A stretch of 64,000 nt of DNA from Pluralibacter sp. UBA7423 (lineage in GTDB: Bacteria > Pseudomonadota > Gammaproteobacteria > Enterobacterales > Enterobacteriaceae): contig DKMD01000026.1 of the NCBI GenBank assembly GCA_002470465.1, forward strand, positions 124,001-188,000. Reading direction: 5' to 3'. The first letter of the stretch is position 1, and the number at the start of each line of letters is the position of its first letter. The notes below the pieces were generated by a model. That model searched no databases. It was not told where the DNA came from and worked only from the letters and a program-made list of their open reading frames with translations. A program made the translations under genes and the position numbers. Below, in pieces: positions 18,735-29,055 of this stretch.

Positions 18735-19286
18735 ATGCCGCTCTATCTCAGCTGCGCGAGCAATCGTGTCATCGCGCTGCCCGAACTGCTTGCCAGCCGG
18801 GATGATCGTCAGGCACGCCAGCAGCAGTGGCAGAAAAAGTATCCCACATCACTGATTTCCTTTACCACCGTGGCGCCAGGCCCGGTCAAAGACAGCGAAC
18901 TGTCGCGCCGTATTTTTAACCACGGTATCCGTTCACTTCGCCAGATGCTTGCCGCATCCGGCTGGGAAATTGTTCACCAGCGCTGCTACGAACTGGCGAC
19001 GGGGGCAGAAGGATTGCTGGCCGTTGATGCCCCAGCGCTGGCGCTCAAGCGGGCCTGTATCACGCTGGAGCAGCATCACCCGCTGGGCAGGCTATGGGAT
19101 ATCGACGTCTTCACGCCGCAGGGAGAGCTGCTGTCCCGCCAGGCGCTTGCTCAGCCAGCCCGCCGCTGCCTGCTTTGCGAAAGGGATGCCCGCATTTGTG
19201 CAAGAGAGCGTTCCCATTCAATCGCGGAGTTGCTCAACCACATGGAGAGGCTGCTGCATGATGCCGAAAACGCACAGCAAAGCTGA
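18735..19286 (+). CDS. citX: Apo-citrate lyase phosphoribosyl-dephospho-CoA transferase CitX
   Basis: Attaches the triphosphoribosyl-dephospho-CoA group to Ser14 of CitD. 183 residues, equal to E. coli CitX. It begins 3 bases after citF with AAGGAG in front. Conserved [12 protein letters not shown] and the cysteine pair in [15 protein letters not shown] are seen. Its 3' end overlaps citG by about 29 bases. Confidence 0.95.
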   Translation: MPLYLSCASNRVIALPELLASRDDRQARQQQWQKKYPTSLISFTTVAPGPVKDSELSRRIFNHGIRSLRQMLAASGWEIVHQRCYELATGAEGLLAVDAPALALKRACITLEQHHPLGRLWDIDVFTPQGELLSRQALAQPARRCLLCERDARICARERSHSIAELLNHMERLLHDAENAQQS

Positions 19287-20142
19287 CTGCACGCTGGCAG
19301 AACGGGTCGCTGAACTGGCCTGGCGGGCAATGATCGCCGAAGTGGAACTTTCACCCAAGCCCGGCCTTGTGGATCGCCACAACAGCGGCGCGCACCAGGA
19401 TATGACGCTGGAGGATTTTTATCTCAGTGCAAATGCCATTTATCCCTGGCTTGCCGATTTTGTGCGCTATGGCGCCACCAGCGCGGGGCTGGCTGAAACA
19501 TCCGTTTTGTCCGGTTTGCGGCACATCGGCCTTGCCTGCGAAGCCGATATGTTTCGGGCAACGGGAGGGGTGAACACCCATAAGGGCAGCATTTTTTCGC
19601 TCGGACTGCTCTGTGCGGCAGTTGGACGCCTGCATGAGCATCGCCGTCGTCTCACGCCGGAAAGCATTTGTGCAACCGTGGCATCATTTTGCCATGGGCT
19701 TAGCGCCCGTGAATTGCAGCTCGGCAACCAGCAGAAAACCGCGGGCCAGCGTCTGTATCTGACGCTGGGCCTCACCGGGGCGCGAGGTCAGGCGGAAGCC
19801 GGTTATCCCCTGGTGCTTAAGCTCGCTTTGCCGCACGTGAGAATAATGCGTAACCGGCATCTTCCCACCGAGCGGATATGGCTCGACACGCTGCTGGTGC
19901 TGATGGCGCACAACGGCGACACCAACGTTGCTTCGCGAGGCGGTCTGCAAGGGCTGCTATGGCTGCAACACCAGGCCAGAGCCCTGCTGCATCGCGGTAG
20001 CGTCCGCCGGGATAAGGATATGCATGCCCTGCGTGAATTCGACCAACAGTGTATTGCCCGTAATCTGAGCCCCGGCGGCAGCGCCGACCTGCTGATTGTC
20101 ACCCTCTTTTTAGATGAACTGTCCCGATTAGCGAAAAGATAA
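19258..20142 (+). CDS. citG: Triphosphoribosyl-dephospho-CoA synthase CitG
   Basis: Makes the citrate lyase prosthetic-group precursor from ATP and dephospho-CoA. The opening extends far back into citX, but the start at 19258 (GGAGAGG seven bases before; a second ATG at 19261) gives 294 residues, near the family size. Family blocks: [67 protein letters not shown] and [10 protein letters not shown]. In some bacteria citX and citG are fused; here they overlap. Confidence 0.95.
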   Translation: MMPKTHSKADCTLAERVAELAWRAMIAEVELSPKPGLVDRHNSGAHQDMTLEDFYLSANAIYPWLADFVRYGATSAGLAETSVLSGLRHIGLACEADMFRATGGVNTHKGSIFSLGLLCAAVGRLHEHRRRLTPESICATVASFCHGLSARELQLGNQQKTAGQRLYLTLGLTGARGQAEAGYPLVLKLALPHVRIMRNRHLPTERIWLDTLLVLMAHNGDTNVASRGGLQGLLWLQHQARALLHRGSVRRDKDMHALREFDQQCIARNLSPGGSADLLIVTLFLDELSRLAKR

Positions 20143-20174
20143 CGCTATTAAAAATCCTTACAGGAGTTTCAGCT

Positions 20175-21638
20175 ATGTCCGTTTCAAAAGAGAATATATG
20201 GAAATTGATAGCCCCTCTGCTGGTGATGGCCGTCATGCTCATTATCCCGGTTCCCGACGGCATGCCCCCGCAGGCATGGCATTTTTTTGCCGTGTTCGTG
20301 GCAATGATTGTCGGCATGATCCTCGAACCGATTCCGGCCACGGCGATAAGCTTTATTGCCATGACGATATGCGTTATCGGCAGTGATTATCTGCTCTTTG
20401 ATGCCAAAGAGCTGGCCGACCCGGCGTTTAACGCGGGAAAAGAAGCGTTGAAATGGGGGCTGGCTGGCTTTTCCAGTACGACCGTCTGGCTGGTGTTTGG
20501 CGCCTTTATCTTCGCGCTGGGCTATGAAGTCACGGGCCTCGGCAAACGCATCGCTTTATTCATGGTTAAATTTATGGGGAAGCGTACGCTGACCCTCGGC
20601 TATGCGATTGTGATAATCGATATCCTGCTGGCACCGTTTACGCCTTCAAACACCGCCCGTACCGGCGGCACCGTTTTCCCGGTGATCAAAAACCTGCCCC
20701 CTTTATTCAGGTCTTTCCCCAACGATCCCTCTTCCCGCCGCATCGGTGGGTATCTGATGTGGATGATGGTAATCAGTACCAGCCTGAGCTCCTCAATGTT
20801 TGTCACGGGCGCGGCACCCAACGTGCTCGGCCTGGAGTTCGTCAATAAAATTGCCGGAATTCAGATAAGCTGGCTGACGTGGTTTCTGAGCTTTTTGCCC
20901 GTCGGCATTCTGCTGTTGATCGTTGCCCCCTGGCTCTCGTACGTGTTGTATAAGCCCGAAGTCACCCACAGTGAAGAGGTCTCCGGCTGGGCGGGCAATG
21001 CGCTTAAAGAGATGGGGGCCCTGTCGCGAAAAGAAATCACGCTCATTTGTCTTGTCCTGCTGAGCCTTGCGCTTTGGGTATTTGGCGGCGGCTTCATTGA
21101 TGCCACGGCGGTTGGGCTGCTGGCCGTTTCCCTGATGCTGACGCTGCACGTAGTCCCGTGGAAAGAGATAACCCGTTACAACAGCGCCTGGAATACGCTG
21201 GTGAATCTTGCGACGCTGGTGGTCATGGCCAGCGGCCTGACCCGCTCCGGATTTATCGGCTGGTTTGCCGCAACGATGAGCACGCATCTGGAAGGCTTCT
21301 CCGCCAATACCACGGTTATCGTGCTGGTGCTGGTGTTCTATTTTGCCCATTACCTGTTTGCCAGCCTGTCCGCGCACACCGCCACGATGCTGCCGGTGAT
21401 CCTGGCGGTAGGCAAAGGGATCCCTGGGGTGCCGATGGAGCATCTCTGTATTCTGCTGGTGCTGTCGATTGGGATTATGGGCTGTCTGACGCCTTACGCC
21501 ACCGGTCCTGGCGTTATCATCTACGGCTGCGGCTATGTGAAGTCGAAGGACTACTGGCGGCTGGGAGCCATCTTTGGCGTGATTTACATCTCGCTGCTGC
21601 TGCTCGTCGGCTGGCCCATCCTTGCGCTGTGGAATTGA
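20175..21638 (+). CDS. citT: Citrate/succinate antiporter CitT
   Basis: 487-residue inner membrane carrier of the DASS family that imports citrate in exchange for succinate. The start follows ACAGGAG. Many hydrophobic spans are visible and family motifs are kept: LAPFTPSNTARTGG, STSLSSSMFVTGAAPN and YATGPGVIIYGCGYV. With CitT, fermentation needs a reductive route from oxaloacetate to succinate; no oxaloacetate decarboxylase genes are in this window. Last gene of the operon before a hairpin terminator. Confidence 0.97.
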   Translation: MSVSKENIWKLIAPLLVMAVMLIIPVPDGMPPQAWHFFAVFVAMIVGMILEPIPATAISFIAMTICVIGSDYLLFDAKELADPAFNAGKEALKWGLAGFSSTTVWLVFGAFIFALGYEVTGLGKRIALFMVKFMGKRTLTLGYAIVIIDILLAPFTPSNTARTGGTVFPVIKNLPPLFRSFPNDPSSRRIGGYLMWMMVISTSLSSSMFVTGAAPNVLGLEFVNKIAGIQISWLTWFLSFLPVGILLLIVAPWLSYVLYKPEVTHSEEVSGWAGNALKEMGALSRKEITLICLVLLSLALWVFGGGFIDATAVGLLAVSLMLTLHVVPWKEITRYNSAWNTLVNLATLVVMASGLTRSGFIGWFAATMSTHLEGFSANTTVIVLVLVFYFAHYLFASLSAHTATMLPVILAVGKGIPGVPMEHLCILLVLSIGIMGCLTPYATGPGVIIYGCGYVKSKDYWRLGAIFGVIYISLLLLVGWPILALWN

Positions 21639-21647
21639 TCTCTGTTG

Positions 21648-21672
21648 AAGCTTCCCCGTCGGGGAAGCTTTT
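21648..21672 (+). terminator. cit operon terminator
   Basis: Perfect 10-bp stem AAGCTTCCCC / GGGGAAGCTT with a 3-base loop followed by TT. Lies between citT and the convergent cedA, and touches the cedA stop. Confidence 0.85.
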
Positions 21673-21913
21673 ACTCTTCTACTTCCCCTTCCTGTCGCAT
21701 CTGCGCCGCCCAGCGCTGAGCCGACTCCGGCACGCTGAAGGCCTGTGAGCGCCGGAAGCAGTCCCCCATCAGCACGAAGGCCACGTATTTCCCACGCAAC
21801 AGCCAGACGTCACGAAACCCCTCCACTTTGGAGGCGTGATCGGGCGGAGCCGGTTCGACGCGCGGCACGTAGCTGATAACAGGGCGGTTGTTTTGTTGAC
21901 GCAGCGGTTTCAT
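21671..21913 (-). CDS. cedA: Cell division activator CedA
   Basis: 80 residues, same length as E. coli CedA, a small DNA- and RNA-polymerase-binding protein that counters over-replication arrest. The conserved core FRDVWLLRGKYVAFVLMG and PESAQRWAAQMRQEGE is intact. In E. coli katE separates cedA from chbG; here only about 200 bases do. Confidence 0.93.
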   Translation of the reverse strand: MKPLRQQNNRPVISYVPRVEPAPPDHASKVEGFRDVWLLRGKYVAFVLMGDCFRRSQAFSVPESAQRWAAQMRQEGEVEE

Positions 21914-22037
21914 AAGCGGAAAAGCACCAGAACGAAAAACAGAGTCAGGAATCCCCTATGATAGCCGATTGCGGCAGCCAACGTCGCGCCCTGTGTGCGG
22001 TTGCCTGGGATAAACGGCGCGATGGCAAATAACGGGC

Positions 22038-22065
22038 AAAAAAATGCCGGGCATATTCACCCGGC
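22038..22065 (-). terminator. chb operon terminator
   Basis: On the minus strand GCCGGG and CCCGGC form a stem followed by ATTTTTTT. A stronger hairpin GGCGCCCG / CGGGCGCC (22080-22104) lies between it and chbG. Together they end the chb transcript. Confidence 0.88.
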
Positions 22066-22116
22066 CTAACCCCTAACACGGCGCCCGCAACGAAACCGGG
22101 CGCCAGGCGTGACATA

Positions 22117-22875
22117 CTATACGTCGCGGTATGTGCCGAGACGGTAGCCTCGCTCTGCCACCGCGTATTTCAGCGACGGAGACGTGAGGACGTCCAGTTC
22201 AGTTAAACGCGGGTAGCAATAGGCGCTGCCCATAATAGTGTTATCGACGAAGGCCGGATGGCACATCACTTCCAGCGATGATTCGCCAGCCTGAGCGGAG
22301 GCTTCCAGCGTTTGCAGGAACAGCGCTTCGGTGATGGCCTCGCCGTAGAACTCGCTGGCAAAACCGTCGCTGCTGCGCACGCCCTGCTCGTCCAGACCGT
22401 GCAGCTTCTGCACCTGGCGATCAATACGCATCGCGACCCCTTTTGCTTTAGCAAACGCCGCCACAATCGGGAATATCTGCGGGATCATATGCACATGGTG
22501 GTGGCTGTCGAAATGGGTTGGTTCACAGCCGAACAGATCGACAAAGCGGTGATACTGACAGTCCAGCTCGCGGGCAATTTCATCCAGCGGCAGCGTGTCT
22601 TCTTCAGCCATTTGCCAGATCCACTTCCCGAGCTTGCCTTCACGCGTCAGGCCCGGCATAGCGGAAAGCGGCATGCCCAGCGTCAGCACAAAGTGCATTC
22701 CCACGGCCAGCTCCGGCAAACAGCGGCTCAGCTGAGCCGCGTGTTCGATAGCCGCGCCGTTGACCAGCGCGGTAGTAGAGGTGACCAGACCGTTTTTGCA
22801 GGCATCGACAATGCCGTAGTTCTGCCCTTTGCTCAGGCCGAAGTCATCGGCGTTGACGATTAGCACACGTTCCAT
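22117..22875 (-). CDS. chbG: Chitooligosaccharide deacetylase ChbG
   Basis: YdjC-family metal-dependent deacetylase, 252 residues. It removes one acetyl from chitobiose-6-phosphate or chitotriose-6-phosphate, making the product that ChbR and ChbF use. Metal ligands: NADDFGLS at the N-terminus and DSHHHVH in the middle. The ATG at 22875 was chosen over an upstream TTG because AAAGGAG is six bases before it. Last gene of chbBCARFG. Confidence 0.95.
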   Translation of the reverse strand: MERVLIVNADDFGLSKGQNYGIVDACKNGLVTSTTALVNGAAIEHAAQLSRCLPELAVGMHFVLTLGMPLSAMPGLTREGKLGKWIWQMAEEDTLPLDEIARELDCQYHRFVDLFGCEPTHFDSHHHVHMIPQIFPIVAAFAKAKGVAMRIDRQVQKLHGLDEQGVRSSDGFASEFYGEAITEALFLQTLEASAQAGESSLEVMCHPAFVDNTIMGSAYCYPRLTELDVLTSPSLKYAVAERGYRLGTYRDV

Positions 22876-22887
22876 CTGCAACTCCTT

Positions 22888-24234
22888 TTACTGCTTGAGG
22901 GTTTTCACCGTTTCGGCAAAGTTCGGCAACCACTTCTCGTGAGCAAGGATCATCTCGCGCGCCAGAATTTCCGCATCTTTGTCGGAATGAATCAGCGGGC
23001 TCAGATTCAGCGCCAGCAGCACGTCGTTGAATTCACCGCTCAGCGCCGCATGGCTTGCCGCCACTTCAAAGCCCTTAATGGTGTGGATAAGGCCCAGCAC
23101 TTTATCATCGAAATGGGTCAGTCGCGGATGCGGCTTCGCCCCTTCGTGGCCCAGAATGCAGGTCATTTCTACCGCCCAGTCCGCCGGAATATTGTCCACG
23201 TGGCCGTGGTGCGGCACGTTAACGTAATGCTCGGTCTGTTTGTTATTGTAGATAGCGTTAATCACTTCACACGCCGCGTCTGAGTAGTATGCTCCGCCGC
23301 GCTGCTCCAGCTCCTTCGGCTTGATGTTCAGGTTCGGGTCTTTGTAGAGGTCGAACAGCTGCTTCTCAACCTTCTGCACCACCTGCGCACGCGCGCCGCC
23401 TTTGTAGTATTCCCCCATTTCAATCGCCAGCATCTCTTTCTGCTTGAAGTAGTACAGCAGATAAGAGCACGGCAGCAGATTCAGGGAGCGAATCAGCCCT
23501 TCGCTGAACGGCATATCGAAGATGTTCTTCACGGTGTTGGCGGTGAGCTTGCCGGAGGCAACGCCGTCCAGCAGCTCCGCAAAGCGGGATTCACCGTTCA
23601 CGATCACGTCGCGGATGAACACCATATGGTTCAGGCCGAACAGATCGATGGACAGATCGTCACTTTCAGAGAGCTTCAGCACGTCGGTGATGAACATCTT
23701 CATGCCAACCGGAATGTTGCACACGCCGATAAAGCGCTTGAAGTTTGTGTGGCGATAAACCGCTTCGGTCACCATCCCTGCCGGGTTGGTGAAGTTAATC
23801 ACCCACGCATCCGGGCAAATCTCCTCCACGTCTTTAATAATGTCGAAAACCACCGGAATGGTGCGCAGCCCTTTGAACAGGCCACCTGCACCGTTGGTTT
23901 CCTGGCCGAGATAGCCGTGGCTCAGCGGAATACGCTCATCTTTTTCACGCGCTTTCAGCTGGCCGACGCGCAGCTGGGTGGTGACAAAATTCGCACCTTT
24001 CAGCGCTTCACGGCGGTTGAGGGTTTTGTGTACCGTCATTGGCACACCGGCTTTTTGCACCATGCGTTCGCACAGAGCGTGGATAATATCGAGCTTCTCT
24101 TGCCCTTCTTCCACATCAACCAGCCACAGCTCGGTAACCGGCAGCTCGTGATAGCGCTTGATAAATCCTTCGAGTAATTCCGGGGTATAGCTGCTGCCGC
24201 CGCCGATAGTCACAACTTTTAATTTCTGGCTCAT
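22888..24234 (-). CDS. chbF: 6-phospho-beta-glucosidase ChbF (GH4)
   Basis: 448 residues of glycoside hydrolase family 4, which uses NAD+ and a divalent metal. The Rossmann start KVVTIGGGSSYTPELLEG binds NAD; the metal site is expected at the Cys and His in GVCNIPVGM and FGLNHMVF. It hydrolyses deacetylated chitobiose-6-phosphate and cellobiose-6-phosphate. It follows chbR and precedes chbG. Confidence 0.96.
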   Translation of the reverse strand: MSQKLKVVTIGGGSSYTPELLEGFIKRYHELPVTELWLVDVEEGQEKLDIIHALCERMVQKAGVPMTVHKTLNRREALKGANFVTTQLRVGQLKAREKDERIPLSHGYLGQETNGAGGLFKGLRTIPVVFDIIKDVEEICPDAWVINFTNPAGMVTEAVYRHTNFKRFIGVCNIPVGMKMFITDVLKLSESDDLSIDLFGLNHMVFIRDVIVNGESRFAELLDGVASGKLTANTVKNIFDMPFSEGLIRSLNLLPCSYLLYYFKQKEMLAIEMGEYYKGGARAQVVQKVEKQLFDLYKDPNLNIKPKELEQRGGAYYSDAACEVINAIYNNKQTEHYVNVPHHGHVDNIPADWAVEMTCILGHEGAKPHPRLTHFDDKVLGLIHTIKGFEVAASHAALSGEFNDVLLALNLSPLIHSDKDAEILAREMILAHEKWLPNFAETVKTLKQ

Positions 24235-24330
24235 AACTTTCTCCCTCGTGATCCGCGCCCGGAATGTGGAAAACCCTCCACGAAAGCGGATAGCTAAACG
24301 AATTCGGTGCGCGCGGCAAACCGCGCGGCG

Positions 24331-25170
24331 TTAATTAATCACGGTGAGCTGTTTACGATACTGGCTTGGCGTGAATGAGGTCAGCTTTTTAAAGGTCTTA
24401 ATAAACAGACTTGGGCTGCTGTAACCTGATTCATAGGCAATATCGGTCACCGAATAATTGGTTATTTCCAGCTGCTTCATGGCGAAATTGATGCGGATAT
24501 CATTAATGATCTGCATTGGCGTTTTGCTGTAATAGCGCTGAGTTGCCCGGGTCAGGTATTCCTGGGATTTTCCGGATAACGCCACCATATTTTCCAGCGC
24601 GCCTTCGCCAAATTTATGTTTATCGTGCATCTCTTCCACGGTGATTTTTAACCACTGAGGAATGACGTCCTGCGTCTGCTCTTCGCGGAAATGGCGCAGG
24701 CGGTTAATCACATAAAAAGAGACAACTTCAATAAACTCATCAAATTCACTTTCGCGGAAATTGAGCGAGGCAATAACCGATTCTATATAGCTGAGAAAGG
24801 TACTTTTTACCGAATAGACCTGAGAGGCAACCAGAAAGCCCGGCAGCAGCGGCTGATAATGCTCTTCAAAGAAGCGCTTGCTGATGCCGACGTTCAGTAT
24901 GCGGGTCGCGCCGAACTCATAAAAGCTCTGGTGGTGCGACCCCATCGGAATGAAGACGAAATCTCCGCGCTCCAGCATCACCCGTTTGCCATTGATCTCC
25001 TGATAATAGCGCCCGGTCAATACGAGGGTGTACTCGTAGTAGTCGTGCTGGTGCAGTCCACTGATGCTTTCGGTTTTGTTGTAGATGAAGACATGGAAGT
25101 TTTTCCCGTTAAAAAGCTGTTGTTCCAGCGCGGTACTGATTTCCAGGGTCGTCATCTTCGGTTGCCTCAT
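24331..25170 (-). CDS. chbR: AraC-family regulator ChbR
   Basis: 279 residues. The N-terminal cupin ([36 protein letters not shown]) is the effector domain and the C-terminal double HTH ends [30 protein letters not shown], the AraC signature. It both represses and, with deacetylated chitobiose-6-phosphate and CRP, activates chb. It lies inside the operon it controls, between chbA and chbF. Confidence 0.96.
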   Translation of the reverse strand: MRQPKMTTLEISTALEQQLFNGKNFHVFIYNKTESISGLHQHDYYEYTLVLTGRYYQEINGKRVMLERGDFVFIPMGSHHQSFYEFGATRILNVGISKRFFEEHYQPLLPGFLVASQVYSVKSTFLSYIESVIASLNFRESEFDEFIEVVSFYVINRLRHFREEQTQDVIPQWLKITVEEMHDKHKFGEGALENMVALSGKSQEYLTRATQRYYSKTPMQIINDIRINFAMKQLEITNYSVTDIAYESGYSSPSLFIKTFKKLTSFTPSQYRKQLTVIN

Positions 25171-25185
25171 CGTGATATCTGCCCG

Positions 25186-25536
25186 TTATTGTACCTTCTC
25201 GTGAAGCTCAATCAATTCAGCGACCAGCTCGCGAGCGAGCATTGAGGTCATAAGGTGATCCTGCGCATGAACCAGCACCAGGCTGACCTTCATTTTGCCT
25301 TCGCCTTCATCGCTTTCGATAAGCTGAGTCTGCACGCGATGTGCTTCACTCAGCGCTATGCGGGATTGCTCCATGGTGGCTTTTGCGGTGGCGAAATCCC
25401 CCTGTTTGGCCTGCTTTAGTGCGGTATAAGCAAGGCTACGCGCCTGCCCGGAGTTGATAATCAGCCCCATCACCACTTCTTCGAGGTCGCTCTCCTTAAC
25501 CTCTGTTTCTGCCACGATATGATCCAAATCGAACAT
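25186..25536 (-). CDS. chbA: PTS N,N'-diacetylchitobiose-specific EIIA, ChbA
   Basis: 116-residue EIIA of the lactose/chitobiose type. The start MFDLDHI at 25536 has GGGAG upstream and gives the E. coli length; the opening 36 bases upstream is not used. The phospho-acceptor is His90 in VLVHAQDHLMTSMLA. It passes phosphate from HPr to ChbB. Confidence 0.96.
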   Translation of the reverse strand: MFDLDHIVAETEVKESDLEEVVMGLIINSGQARSLAYTALKQAKQGDFATAKATMEQSRIALSEAHRVQTQLIESDEGEGKMKVSLVLVHAQDHLMTSMLARELVAELIELHEKVQ

Positions 25537-25591
25537 ACTTTCTCCCTCATTACGTCTGGCGGTACAGGGCATAACCCCGTACCGCGTTACA

Positions 25592-26950
25592 TCAGAATTT
25601 CAGTGCGTTAGCGATATCTTCTTCGCTCTCTTCTTCGTCAATGACGGCCTGTGCTTTGTTTGACACCACCACGAATGGCAGGTAGACCAGCACCGAGACA
25701 CCGAGGTTGAAGAGCGCCAGCAGCAGTGCGGCAACGCTTCCGTTAGTGTTAAAGAATGCACCCAGGCCGGTTGGCATCGTCCACGGTGCCAGATTGGTGA
25801 TTGGTGGGATAAGTCCCAGGCCGTAGGCAGACATGGTAATCGCGGCCAGCAGCGGCTGAATCAGCACGAACGGGATGAACATGACCGGGTTCATGATGAT
25901 CGGCAGACCGAACAGAATCGGTTCGTTAATCTGGAAAATGCCTGATGGCAGCGCCAGCTTCGCAACCTGACGATGGTCAGCGCGACGTGAAGCGATAAAG
26001 ATAGCGATAATCAGACCCAGCGTTGCACCCGTACCGCCGAGGAAGATATAGGAATCCAGCATCGGCTTCGCCCACATGTGGAAGGACTTGCCTGCCGCCA
26101 GCGCCGCTTCTACGGAGCCGTATTGCTGATAAATCTGGATGTTTTCCAGCGCCCACGGGGTCATGATGCCGTTATCCAGAGCGGTAAGCGCCAGAGAGCC
26201 ATGTACGCCGAAGAACCACAGCAGCGAAGTGAAGATGACGTACGCCCAGCCCACAACGGTCCCCATCGACGCCAGCGGCGTAGAAATGGAATCCATGATG
26301 ATCTGGTGGAAATTGGTCTGCCAGTGGGTCAGCGCCCAGGCAATCACGCCAAAGATGGAGAGGATAATGAAGCCCGGAATGACCGCAGAGAACGAGCGGG
26401 ACACGGAGCCCGGTACGCTTGCAGGCAGCTTAATTACCCAGTTACGGCGAACGATAAAGGTAAACATCTCCGCGACCACGAGGCCGATAACAATACCGGA
26501 AATGATGTTTGCCCCACCCAGCCAGTTGGCCCCGACCGCATAGGCTTCACCTACGCTGTACGGCGTCACCGTCATAAAGGCCGCAACGGACAGCAGCCCG
26601 GCAGCAAAAGGATCGACTTTACGTTCTTCAGCCAGCGCCATACCAATGAAAAAAGGCGCCATCAGCGACATAATGCCCAACGTACCGTTGTACACGTTGC
26701 CGCCGATGGCTTTAAAACCATTCAGGGTCTCAATGGTGGAGGCGTCTAACCGAATGCCCATCGAATAGAAAAACGAACCTTCGCCAAAACTTAAAAACAC
26801 GTTGTTAATAAGAACAAACATGGCCCCTGCGAGGGTCAACGGCATTAATTTAATAAAGCCGTTTTTAATCGCATTGACGTGTGGCTGCTTTCCTATTTTG
26901 ACAGCAAAAGGAAGGAGTACCTTTTCAAGAGAGCTAATAACTTTACTCAT
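25592..26950 (-). CDS. chbC: PTS N,N'-diacetylchitobiose-specific EIIC, ChbC
   Basis: 452-residue membrane permease of the PTS, lactose/cellobiose EIIC family, importing and phosphorylating chitobiose. About ten hydrophobic spans are seen. Family motifs include [35 protein letters not shown] and the conserved loop [16 protein letters not shown]. The 90-base gap after chbB holds a hairpin and the ChiX-pairing site. Confidence 0.97.
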   Translation of the reverse strand: MSKVISSLEKVLLPFAVKIGKQPHVNAIKNGFIKLMPLTLAGAMFVLINNVFLSFGEGSFFYSMGIRLDASTIETLNGFKAIGGNVYNGTLGIMSLMAPFFIGMALAEERKVDPFAAGLLSVAAFMTVTPYSVGEAYAVGANWLGGANIISGIVIGLVVAEMFTFIVRRNWVIKLPASVPGSVSRSFSAVIPGFIILSIFGVIAWALTHWQTNFHQIIMDSISTPLASMGTVVGWAYVIFTSLLWFFGVHGSLALTALDNGIMTPWALENIQIYQQYGSVEAALAAGKSFHMWAKPMLDSYIFLGGTGATLGLIIAIFIASRRADHRQVAKLALPSGIFQINEPILFGLPIIMNPVMFIPFVLIQPLLAAITMSAYGLGLIPPITNLAPWTMPTGLGAFFNTNGSVAALLLALFNLGVSVLVYLPFVVVSNKAQAVIDEEESEEDIANALKF

Positions 26951-26967
26951 AGAAAATACCCTTAAAG

Positions 26968-26989
26968 GCCGTCATCCAGCGATGACGGC
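26968..26989 (-). other. Hairpin in the chbB-chbC gap
   Basis: Perfect 9-bp stem GCCGTCATC / GATGACGGC with a 4-base loop, no T run on the transcribed strand. Probably an intercistronic RNA structure that shapes the balance of chbB and downstream genes. Confidence 0.55.
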
Positions 26990-27006
26990 GATTGTGTGTG
27001 AAATAA

Positions 27007-27018
27007 CTCTTTGACGGG
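27007..27018 (-). promoter_or_regulatory. ChiX-pairing (trap) site between chbB and chbC
   Basis: The plus strand carries CTCTTTGACGGG, identical to the seed of the ChiX small RNA as I remember it, so the chb mRNA can pair with ChiX over 12 bases. In E. coli and Salmonella this chbB-chbC element titrates ChiX and thereby de-represses the chitoporin mRNA when chitobiose induces chb. ChiX itself is not in this window. Confidence 0.75.
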
Positions 27019-27040
27019 AAAATTAAATCAAATAAAAAAA

Positions 27041-27361
27041 TTATTGCGCTGCAGCTTTCTTAATTGCGGCGACAGCGGCTTTAAGCACACCTAAACCATC
27101 TACTTTGCCGTACAAAATAGAATCGATCACTTCCACTGGCTTATTTGGCAGCAGACGTTGAATTTCTGGCAACATATAGGCAATTTGTGGGCCCAGTAAT
27201 ACGACATCGGCCGCTTCACCTTTTTCACCGGCGAGGGTTTCGGGGAAAGCTTCAATCACTACCGGCACTTCGTATTTCTCAGCCTGCGCGCGCATTTTGG
27301 ACACCAGCAGAGAGGTGGACATGCCTGCAGAACAGAACAGATAGATATGTTTCTTTTCCAT
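27041..27361 (-). CDS. chbB: PTS N,N'-diacetylchitobiose-specific EIIB, ChbB
   Basis: 106 residues; phospho-acceptor Cys10 in [15 protein letters not shown]. Transfers phosphate from ChbA to sugar at ChbC. The start MEKKHIY (27361) gives the family length; the opening from 27382 is not used. First gene of chbBCARFG, so the control sites are upstream of it. Confidence 0.96.
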   Translation of the reverse strand: MEKKHIYLFCSAGMSTSLLVSKMRAQAEKYEVPVVIEAFPETLAGEKGEAADVVLLGPQIAYMLPEIQRLLPNKPVEVIDSILYGKVDGLGVLKAAVAAIKKAAAQ

Positions 27362-27559
27362 ACTCGCTTCCTCAATTTGCATTTTCTGACCGTCACGTGA
27401 GGCATCCGGCTCTCAACGCGACGACATAATGATGGTAACGAATTGTTACTTTGTGTTTATGAGGTGAGTATACGGCATCAAACTGGCGCAGGATAATTCC
27501 TGGCAAACCTGAATTGTCTCTCATTGACCTCCGGTTATGACTACCCTCACATTTTGGCC

Positions 27560-27582
27560 AAATAATTCGCGCAATTAAATAA
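27560..27582. promoter_or_regulatory. Possible NagC operator upstream of chbB
   Basis: AATT-CGCGC-AATT (27564-27576) with AT-rich flanks resembles the NagC/Mlc-type palindrome. NagC represses chb in E. coli through sites in this region. Match judged by eye only. Confidence 0.35.
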
Positions 27583-27597
27583 GCACATTCAGGCAGT

Positions 27598-27624
27598 AAA
27601 AAGCCCGACCAAAAGGCCGGGCTT
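27598..27624 (-). terminator. osmE terminator
   Basis: On the minus strand AAGCCCGGCC / GGTCGGGCTT form a stem followed by TTT, 30 bases after the osmE stop. Confidence 0.88.
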
Positions 27625-27654
27625 GCGCAGAACTCAGCAGATTATGGGAGTTGG

Positions 27655-27993
27655 TTACTTGGCAGCCTGTGGGTCGGTATCGTACTCATCACAGGACTGA
27701 TAGCCGGAATTCATCACGTGCCCGGTGTTATCAAGGGCAACGAAGTAGGTCTCAGTTTTACCATCGCGTTGACCCAGGATATAAGTCTGACAAGTCCCCT
27801 TCGCATGAATCATCGTAATTTCGGATGATGGCTTACCGGCAATCTGCATAACCTGGTCTCGGCTCATGCCTTTTTTCACGTCTTTGACCACCGGCTGGGT
27901 GAACTGGTCTTTGGTACGATCGTAAGCGGTACAACCCGCCAACATAGTCAGTACTGCTGCTGCACCTAAAATTCCCGCTACGTTCTTGTTCAT
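27655..27993 (-). CDS. osmE: Osmotically inducible lipoprotein OsmE
   Basis: 112-residue SmpA/OmlA-like outer membrane lipoprotein. The signal [21 protein letters not shown] ends in lipobox LAGC, so Cys21 is lipidated. The BamE-like fold part reads [20 protein letters not shown]. In E. coli it is induced by osmotic stress and stationary phase. Divergent from nadE. Confidence 0.95.
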   Translation of the reverse strand: MNKNVAGILGAAAVLTMLAGCTAYDRTKDQFTQPVVKDVKKGMSRDQVMQIAGKPSSEITMIHAKGTCQTYILGQRDGKTETYFVALDNTGHVMNSGYQSCDEYDTDPQAAK

Positions 27994-28213
27994 ATTCCGT
28001 CCTCTTTTTTATCAGTGTGTTATAAGCCTGGAATAAAGAGTGATATTTTTCAACCCAAGGGCAAAGATGGCATAACTTTAGGAAAATTCTATTGAAATTA
28101 CGATTTACTGCTGAATCGCGCTATTTTGCGGCACTCAAAACTGTGATCCTTGTCGTTTTCCCGGCAAAGAGGTAGCTTTAGCGAAGACACGACAACTTTT
28201 CGGGGAGGGGTAA

Positions 28214-29041
28214 ATGGCTCTGCAACAAGAGATTATTGCTGCACTCGGCGCGAAGCCGCAGGTCAACAGCGAAGAAGAGATCCGCCGCAGCGTGGATTTT
28301 CTCAAATCGTATCTCACGACTTATCCATTCATAAAATCACTGGTACTCGGCATCAGCGGCGGCCAGGACTCTACGTTGACCGGCAAACTCTGCCAGATGG
28401 CCATCAGCGAACTGCGCGAAGAGAACGGTGACGCGAACCTGCAATTTATTGCCGTGCGCCTGCCCTATGGCGTGCAGGCAGATGAGCAGGATTGCCAGGA
28501 TGCCATTGAGTTTATCCAGCCGGATCGCGTGCTGACGGTCAATATTAAGGGCGCCGTACTGGCAAGCGAACAGGCTCTGCGCGAAGCAGGCATTGAGCTG
28601 AGCGATTTTGTCCGTGGTAACGAGAAAGCGCGCGAGCGCATGAAGGCACAGTACAGCATTGCAGGAATGACCAAAGGTGTGGTGGTCGGCACCGATCATG
28701 CCGCAGAGGCCATCACCGGGTTCTTCACCAAATACGGCGACGGCGGCACCGACATCAATCCGATTTTCCGTCTCAACAAGCGCCAGGGCAAACAGCTGTT
28801 AGCCGCGCTCGGCTGCCCGGAGCATCTGTATAAGAAAGCCCCGACAGCGGATCTCGAAGACGATCGCCCTTCTCTGCCTGACGAAGCCGCACTCGGCGTG
28901 ACCTATAACAACATCGACGATTATCTTGAAGGCAAGCAGGTTGATCCCGGCATCGCCAACATCATCGAAGGCTGGTACCTGAAGACAGAACACAAGCGTC
29001 GCCCGCCGATCACGGTATTTGACACGTTCTGGAAGCGCTGA
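28214..29041 (+). CDS. nadE: NH3-dependent NAD+ synthetase NadE
   Basis: Last step of NAD synthesis: amidates deaminoNAD using ATP and ammonia. 275 residues, the enteric length. The PP-loop [14 protein letters not shown] binds ATP, and [20 protein letters not shown] and the C-terminal KRRPP region are conserved. GGGGAGGGG precedes the ATG. Single gene. Confidence 0.97.
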   Translation: MALQQEIIAALGAKPQVNSEEEIRRSVDFLKSYLTTYPFIKSLVLGISGGQDSTLTGKLCQMAISELREENGDANLQFIAVRLPYGVQADEQDCQDAIEFIQPDRVLTVNIKGAVLASEQALREAGIELSDFVRGNEKARERMKAQYSIAGMTKGVVVGTDHAAEAITGFFTKYGDGGTDINPIFRLNKRQGKQLLAALGCPEHLYKKAPTADLEDDRPSLPDEAALGVTYNNIDDYLEGKQVDPGIANIIEGWYLKTEHKRRPPITVFDTFWKR

Positions 29042-29055
29042 GCCAGCCAATCATT

